DNA of 64,000 nt, taken from contig NC_053422.1 of assembly GCF_016859285.1 (NCBI RefSeq), positions 21,989,501 through 22,053,500 of the forward strand. Reading direction: 5' to 3'. Both the position numbers and the translations under genes were made by a program. Below the pieces are notes generated by a model. That model was given only the letters and a program-made list of their open reading frames with translations. It was not told the DNA's origin and searched no databases. Source of the stretch: Xiphias gladius. Its lineage: Eukaryota > Chordata > Actinopteri > Istiophoriformes > Xiphiidae. Below, piece after piece: positions 59,129 through 64,000 of the stretch. The stretch's first letter is position 1; each line of letters opens with the position of its first letter.

Positions 59129-59600
59129 TGTGTGTATGTAAATATAAAACATATATAGGATCTTTAAAATGCTACTTCTAAGCCCTGACAATACTTTTCT
59201 GAAAAGAATGGGAGTTGTTTCCCCATGAAATAACCACTAGCTCGAGGCTATAATTCACCTCTTGTACAGTTTCACACTCCATCACTACCTAAGATTTACT
59301 GGAAGTGATCCATGGCCCTGCTGAGTTTGACTCTGCCCTGCTGGGCTTTACTCTAAGCACCTAATCACGCACTTACTTACACCTGAGATGCCAGTTGGTG
59401 GCAATTAACCGAAGTTAAGCACCAGGCAGGATAAAGGGCAGTAGCACTTCTGAGTACCAGGATTGAAGCACATCGGATACCGGTATATATGCTCCATGCA
59501 GCGCAACAAAAGTGATTTATTTAACTTCACAGAGAGTCGAAGGTTCTTACCTGTTGCATTTGAGGGAGCGACTGGCTCCTGGCTTGACGACGGAATAAAG
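57001..59600 (-). other. TENT5 5' UTR intron and exon region
   Basis: An acceptor (ttcag) 9 bases before the TENT5 ATG pairs with a donor gtaaga at about 59545-59550 following gcaacag, so a non-coding first exon probably spans about 59551-59880. The 2.5 kb intron is AT-rich. It holds an (AAT)n run at 57518-57538, an (A)n tract at 59051-59068, an AT/GT alternating tract at 59070-59135, and a diverged 5S-rRNA-like stretch (separate entry). Confidence 0.55.
59370..59510 (+). repeat. Diverged 5S rRNA-like sequence
   Basis: The words ccgaagttaagcacc, gagtaccaggattgaag and gcacatcggataccggtat follow the order and spacing of the 5S rRNA segments cggaagctaagcagg, tagtacttggatgggag and ccgcctgggaataccgggt. 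The 5' third is poorly matched. It is not a functional 5S gene; more likely a 5S pseudogene or the head of a 5S-derived SINE. Confidence 0.45.
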
Positions 59601-59879
59601 TCGTAAGTATCCAGTGAGCTTCAGATCCGAAGAGTTTGTGTCTCTCGTACGTGGGACTGTTTTTCTTTTGAAGACCCTACCCACTCCGGTTAGACTCAGT
59701 GCTGATGCAGCTCCGTCCCTTACGAGGCATAAGAGGCTAGAGTCTGTGCGCGAGTTCATTCGGGCGCTGTCCAGGAAGCGCGTGGTGCTGAAATGAGGAC
59801 CGAAATGAGTCCTCGCGCTCTTGTTTTCTCCTCCGACCGCCCGGAGCGTAACGCAGTTTCCATAGCGACCTGCCGTCAT

Positions 59880-61436
59880 TCAGTTATGACTGGGGAGTGA
59901 GTGTGTGTGTGTGTGTGTGTGGGTGTGTGTGTACAGCGGTCTACGTTAACAACAATGATGGTGGGGGTGTGTGTTGTGGTGGTGGCGCGGGGCGCGTTAA
60001 CAGGTGTCAGGGTTAATTTGAGTATGTGTGGCCGCTCCTTGTTTGTCCCTCCTAAAAAAAAAAAAAATTGAAAATACGAGCTAAATTCAGAACCGAGAGA
60101 GGGGAACCTGTAGCCAAAGCCTGTGCATCGTAAAGCCCGAATGAACGAGTGAGTGTACGGACTCTCGGGGTTACCATAGCCCAAGCAAGCCGGCTGAATG
60201 GCAAGGCTCTTCATTGCGTGCCTCCTCTGGTGTGCTTGTTGTCTAAATGGACGTAAATCACAGGGTGACCTCACTGGTTACCCCATGGCCGTGCCGGGGC
60301 TGAGACCAGGACTCCTGTGTTTGGGTTAAGGAGACACCCCTCGGGGGACCCTGCTATTCAGCAGCCGGCCGAACTTGTGATCTAGTTGTGGGGGAGCATC
60401 TCCGAAACACCGCTCATTCATTCATTCACTCCTTCACTCAGAAGCGCATCGTTATATCGAGTGCTGTGACCATACAGACTCTCAGCAGATAGGCTACAGT
60501 ATGAGTCATCCATGCTCCCTCCCCCTGACCCAGCCGTTAACCCCCCCCCCCCTCCTTCGGCTGGCCGTTGCACGCAGATACCGGAACCCTTTCTCTCTGG
60601 ACAACCGAGGATCCTTTTCCCTTCCCTCTTGCTGCAATTTCTCGCCGCCTTTCCCACCACTTCAACACAAACTAGCCTAAATCCCTCTGTGTTCCCGTTT
60701 GTACTGCGGTCAGCTCACGCACCGGTCCTGACCACCATTCTACCCATGCAATAAAAAACGGCGACAGATGTTACATACTCGTGAATGCATCAGAAATGAA
60801 GTGTGTGTGTGTGTGTGGGGGGGGGGTAATTGAAAGCGTTAATGCAAACAGCGAGTGTCTCTGTGGAAAAGGTCAATTTACTCCTTCACAAAAAACAAAA
60901 AAAAAACACAAATGACGTCATTAGACGTGTGTACCATAACCTACCGATACCCGGTACAAACTATTTTTAGCCTTGATGGAACTTGTCTGCTTTGGACACG
61001 CGCGCCCGTCCGCTTCTCAAACGGTCGTGACGTAGGCGGCGCGAGCACGCCGTGCAAAGTCGTGACCATGTGACGACGGGGAAAAAGTAGCCAGAAGTAT
61101 CAGCGTCTGTATCCGAAGATGCAGATAAAGCAAGACGGTTCACACACCGTTTTCCAAACGCAGTCTGCCGGTTCAGCCATAATCCAGCAGGGGACGAGAA
61201 ATCATATCACACACGGACCCATCTGTCTAACTTTAGGTCATGAATTAATAATAAGACAAAGAGCTCGGTATATGATGTAAAATCAGCTAAAAATATGAAA
61301 AAAAATTAATGATCAGTCGGTATTACTTCAACATCGCTTTTCTGCGCATGCGTTATATAGGGGACGCCTGATTTCCAACAGGCGGTTTAAAATGTCTTTT
61401 TCTTACCTGAATAAGTGACAAAAGGTCCCGCGAAGT

Positions 61437-61470
<34 letters not shown>

Positions 61471-61728
61471 AGGAATTACGAGACAGTCGTTTTGCAAGCC
61501 GACTGCGAAGCTTCCACTCTGCCTGACTGAATTTAAGCAATTGCGGAAGAACGCACAAGTGAAATCTCGCCTCGGTACAGTGGCAAACGTAGCCTGCAAA
61601 ATCAAAACAAACAACTCTCGGAAATAAGCGAGTGGCTGAATGCTATTTTGTATCTGTAACTACATAACCAGACTGTTTTTTGGGGGGTTTTTTTTGGTTT
61701 TTTTTTGTCTCAGAAAGAGACCTTCATC
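59880..61728. promoter_or_regulatory. Divergent promoter region tent5 / chmp1b
   Basis: The spacer between the TENT5 first exon (minus strand) and chmp1b (plus strand). It contains a (GT)n run (59899-59932), a CpG-richer block around 60100-60720, a C-rich run (60540-60555), a second CpG-rich block at 60990-61080 with repeated cgtgac words, and an A27 tract (61441-61467). chmp1b transcription probably starts in the last few hundred bases. No coding sequence is supported here. Confidence 0.5.
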
Positions 61729-63920
61729 ATGTCGAACATGGAGAGTATCCTTTTCTGTTTGGTTTAACGTGCATAACGGCAGATACGGTTACCCAGCAGT
61801 AGCGGTGGCTAGCCAGATCTCCGCTGGGTTTTGGTAGCTAACCCTGTCATGCAGTAGCTTGTAACTTCTGCCCAGTCATTCGCCGATGAAGGAAAATAAG
61901 GACCGGTTAGCTAGCTCGCCTAATAAGTTTGACAACTTTTTGGTTTAATTGGAAATTGTTTAGGAAAAACAGTTCGTCTTGTCTGCACTGAGTTGGGTTG
62001 AATTAGCTGAACGTCTTAAGGTGCTTCAGTATATATTCAGCGAATATTATTATTATACTGCTAATTTATACAATTACTAACATAAATCATCCCTTGACTA
62101 GTCGTACAGAACACTTGTTCAACCTCAAGTTTGCTGCCAAAGAGCTACAGCGCAACTCAAAGAAATGTGACAAAGAGGAAAAGGCAGAAAAAGCTAAAGT
62201 GAAGCAGGTTGGCTTGTAAAATCGTGGAGACCAGGATCAAGGGACGAGCTTGGCTACAGTATAGCTACCCTCTGTATTATACGTGTATGTACTCCTCTTT
62301 TCTTTGTCTCTCAGGCTATCCAGAAGGGTAATGTGGAAGCAGCCAGAATCCATGCAGAGAATGCTATCCGTCAGAAGCATCAGTCCCTTAACTTATTGAG
62401 GATGAGTGCCCGTGTGGATGCTGTGGCTTCCAGGGTCCAGACGGCGGTCACTATGAACCAGGTCAGGATTGCAGGTTCATGGTCTGAAGAGGAGTTTCTG
62501 GTGTTACATAAAGCATGTAAATGAGAGCCAGTGAAAAACGTACCAAACCCCTTAACTGCAGTCACACATCAATTTTTCAAGATTACGATAATTCCATCAA
62601 GTCTCCTACAGTAAAGTGGTTGTATTGTACACTTAATTTCACTGGCATGGTCAAGATTTTAACTTCTTTTTTTAATCATGATGTTTTGGGGCATTTTCTG
62701 CCTTTGTTAGATTGTGATAGTAGGACGAGATGAATCAAGATGAGGTGGAGAGATCAACAAAGGTCCCTAGCTAGATTCAAAGCGGGGCATTGCAGCTCAT
62801 GGTCGAGGTCTTACAATGTAATTTCTGCAAAAGAGCAGACCCAGTAGCCATACACTTTATTAACCCAACCGCCTCCTGCCTCCTTGGTCAACATCTTAAG
62901 AATGGCCCCCTGTATTTACTGACAGATGGGTATGTTTATTTACCAGATATGTCACTGTGCACTCAGTTTATCAAAGTGTATATTTTGAAAACTAGATCTT
63001 AATTCAGAAGGTGAAGAGCTACAGAGTGTATCCATTTGAGGGCAAAAAGTCTTTCACTCTGTTAAAAGTCCTATACAAGAGAGACAGAGAGATTGAGAGT
63101 GATCAAAAAGCCTGGCAGATCTGCAAACAAAAAGACACCAATTACATAATGTCATTAGATGTGCTTCAGATTTAATGCTATTAGATTCCCGCTTTTAATA
63201 ATAACTTAATAGTGTCTACGGAAATTGAAGCACAGCATGAGATGGTACAGTGGAAAAACGCTTTTTAGAACCTATCTGTGATGTTGTAATACTGCTGCCT
63301 GTCTCCCAAAACATTAACACAATAGCATTAATAATAAACCCCTTTACCATAACTTTGTCAGCTCTTGGTAGATTGGTTTCGAAAAGATTGATTCTTAATC
63401 AGCATAATCTTCAAAATATAAGGGACACTTTTAGGATGAGAGGCGGTCCTGACAAAGTATCTGGTTAAAAAGCTAAAAGTGACACCTAGTGGAAATATAA
63501 GGATACAGCAGTTTAAGCTTTGCCTTGTCAACAGCCATCTCATAGTCTGACTTCAAATACCCTGATCATGTTTTGAAAACGTAAATCAGAACAGTTAAAA
63601 CAGAAGACTACAGAGGAGTCAACCCCTTATTTTATGTGTTTTTTCCACAGGTATCTAAATCCGTGTCTGGGGTGGTCAAGAGTATGGATGCTACACTGAA
63701 AAGCATGAATCTGGAAAAGGTAAAAAGTTAACCCATACACAAAGAAAGTGAAAGAAAATATGCTTACTAAGATTTTTGGAACTTTGTTTTCTGCATCCAT
63801 TTCCCTCTCCAGATCTCTGCATTAATGGACAAGTTTGAAAACCAATTTGAAACTCTTGACGTGCAGACAGCTCAGATGGAAGACACAATGGGCAACACCA
63901 CGACTCTGACAACACCTCAG
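61729..63920 (+). CDS. chmp1b: Charged multivesicular body protein 1B (CHMP1B), 5 of its exons, truncated by window edge
   Basis: An ESCRT-III subunit that polymerises on endosomal and midbody membranes and recruits VPS4 and spastin through its C-terminal MIM helix (outside the window). Exons: 61729-61744, 62110-62207, 62315-62461, 63651-63719 and 63813-63920, with consistent phase (16+98 nt closes a codon; the rest phase 0). This gives 145 residues of about 199. The first exon gives MSNME with a split Lys codon, then [12 protein letters not shown] and a basic first helix typical of [66 protein letters not shown]; and [25 protein letters not shown] distinguishes it from CHMP1A (MDDTLFQLK). 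After base 63920 a good donor (gtaaca) shows the gene continues to the right. Confidence 0.95.
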
Positions 63921-64000
63921 GTAACAAGCAGCCTTTTATCACAACAGAGAAATCCTCTTTGCACCTGCTGCTGCTTATGAGGACACTCTAACCCCAGACA

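Noticed and set aside
59370-59510. Functional 5S rRNA gene
   Set aside because: The first third does not match and the remaining words carry many changes. At best a pseudogene or SINE head.
60418-60660. 80-codon minus-strand frame between tent5 and chmp1b
   Set aside because: It includes a poly-Gly run from the C-rich tract and has no family resemblance. It lies in the promoter region.

Overview
The window looks like chromosomal DNA from a ray-finned fish, most likely a spiny-rayed (percomorph) teleost. The evidence is vertebrate genes with many small GT-AG introns, very long (CA)n/(GT)n microsatellites, and interspersed repeats typical of fish genomes: hAT-like elements, a Tc1-like transposon, a tRNA-derived SINE, and the GCTAACATGCTAACA-type repeat. 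There is no prokaryotic or organellar signal, and I found no virus-like element.

Layout. Bases 1-11.9 kb hold no gene I can support: simple repeats, a hAT-like element, a SINE, an older interspersed repeat and several AT-rich stretches that could be regulatory. From 11.9 to 25.7 kb three genes lie on the minus strand: a TMEM182 gene (5 coding exons, 252 aa), an SLC9A2-type Na+/H+ exchanger (13 coding exons, 713 aa) and a two-exon gene of the TASL family (290 aa). From 28.5 to 38.3 kb is sh3bgrl (minus strand, 4 exons, 115 aa, 7.2 kb first intron). It is head-to-head with an HMGN gene at 39.6-42.0 kb (plus strand, 6 exons, 95 aa) across a GC-rich, CT-repeat-bearing spacer. From 43 to 52.8 kb is a repeat-rich gap with a decayed Tc1-like transposon and huge CA tracts. 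From 52.9 to 57.0 kb (5' UTR exon near 59.6 kb) is a TENT5/FAM46 non-canonical poly(A) polymerase gene on the minus strand. Divergent to it, from 61.7 kb past the right edge, is chmp1b (plus strand, 5 coding exons visible).

The most unusual object is the TENT5 gene. Its nucleotidyltransferase core is intact and readable, but one uninterrupted exon of 3.43 kb places about 855 extra residues of low-complexity sequence (a charged S/T/E/K part, then a Cys-Leu-Pro-Ser repeat part) inside the catalytic domain, where known TENT5 proteins have a linker of about 20 residues. The predicted protein is about 1,244 aa, against about 390 aa for the family.

The genes do not form a pathway. Their order is informative: tmem182-slc9a2 corresponds to human 2q12, while sh3bgrl-hmgn-tent5-chmp1b corresponds to human Xq21.1. 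Exon coordinates were worked out by hand from splice signals, reading-frame phase and remembered family sequences. No alignment was run, so orthology labels are inference.
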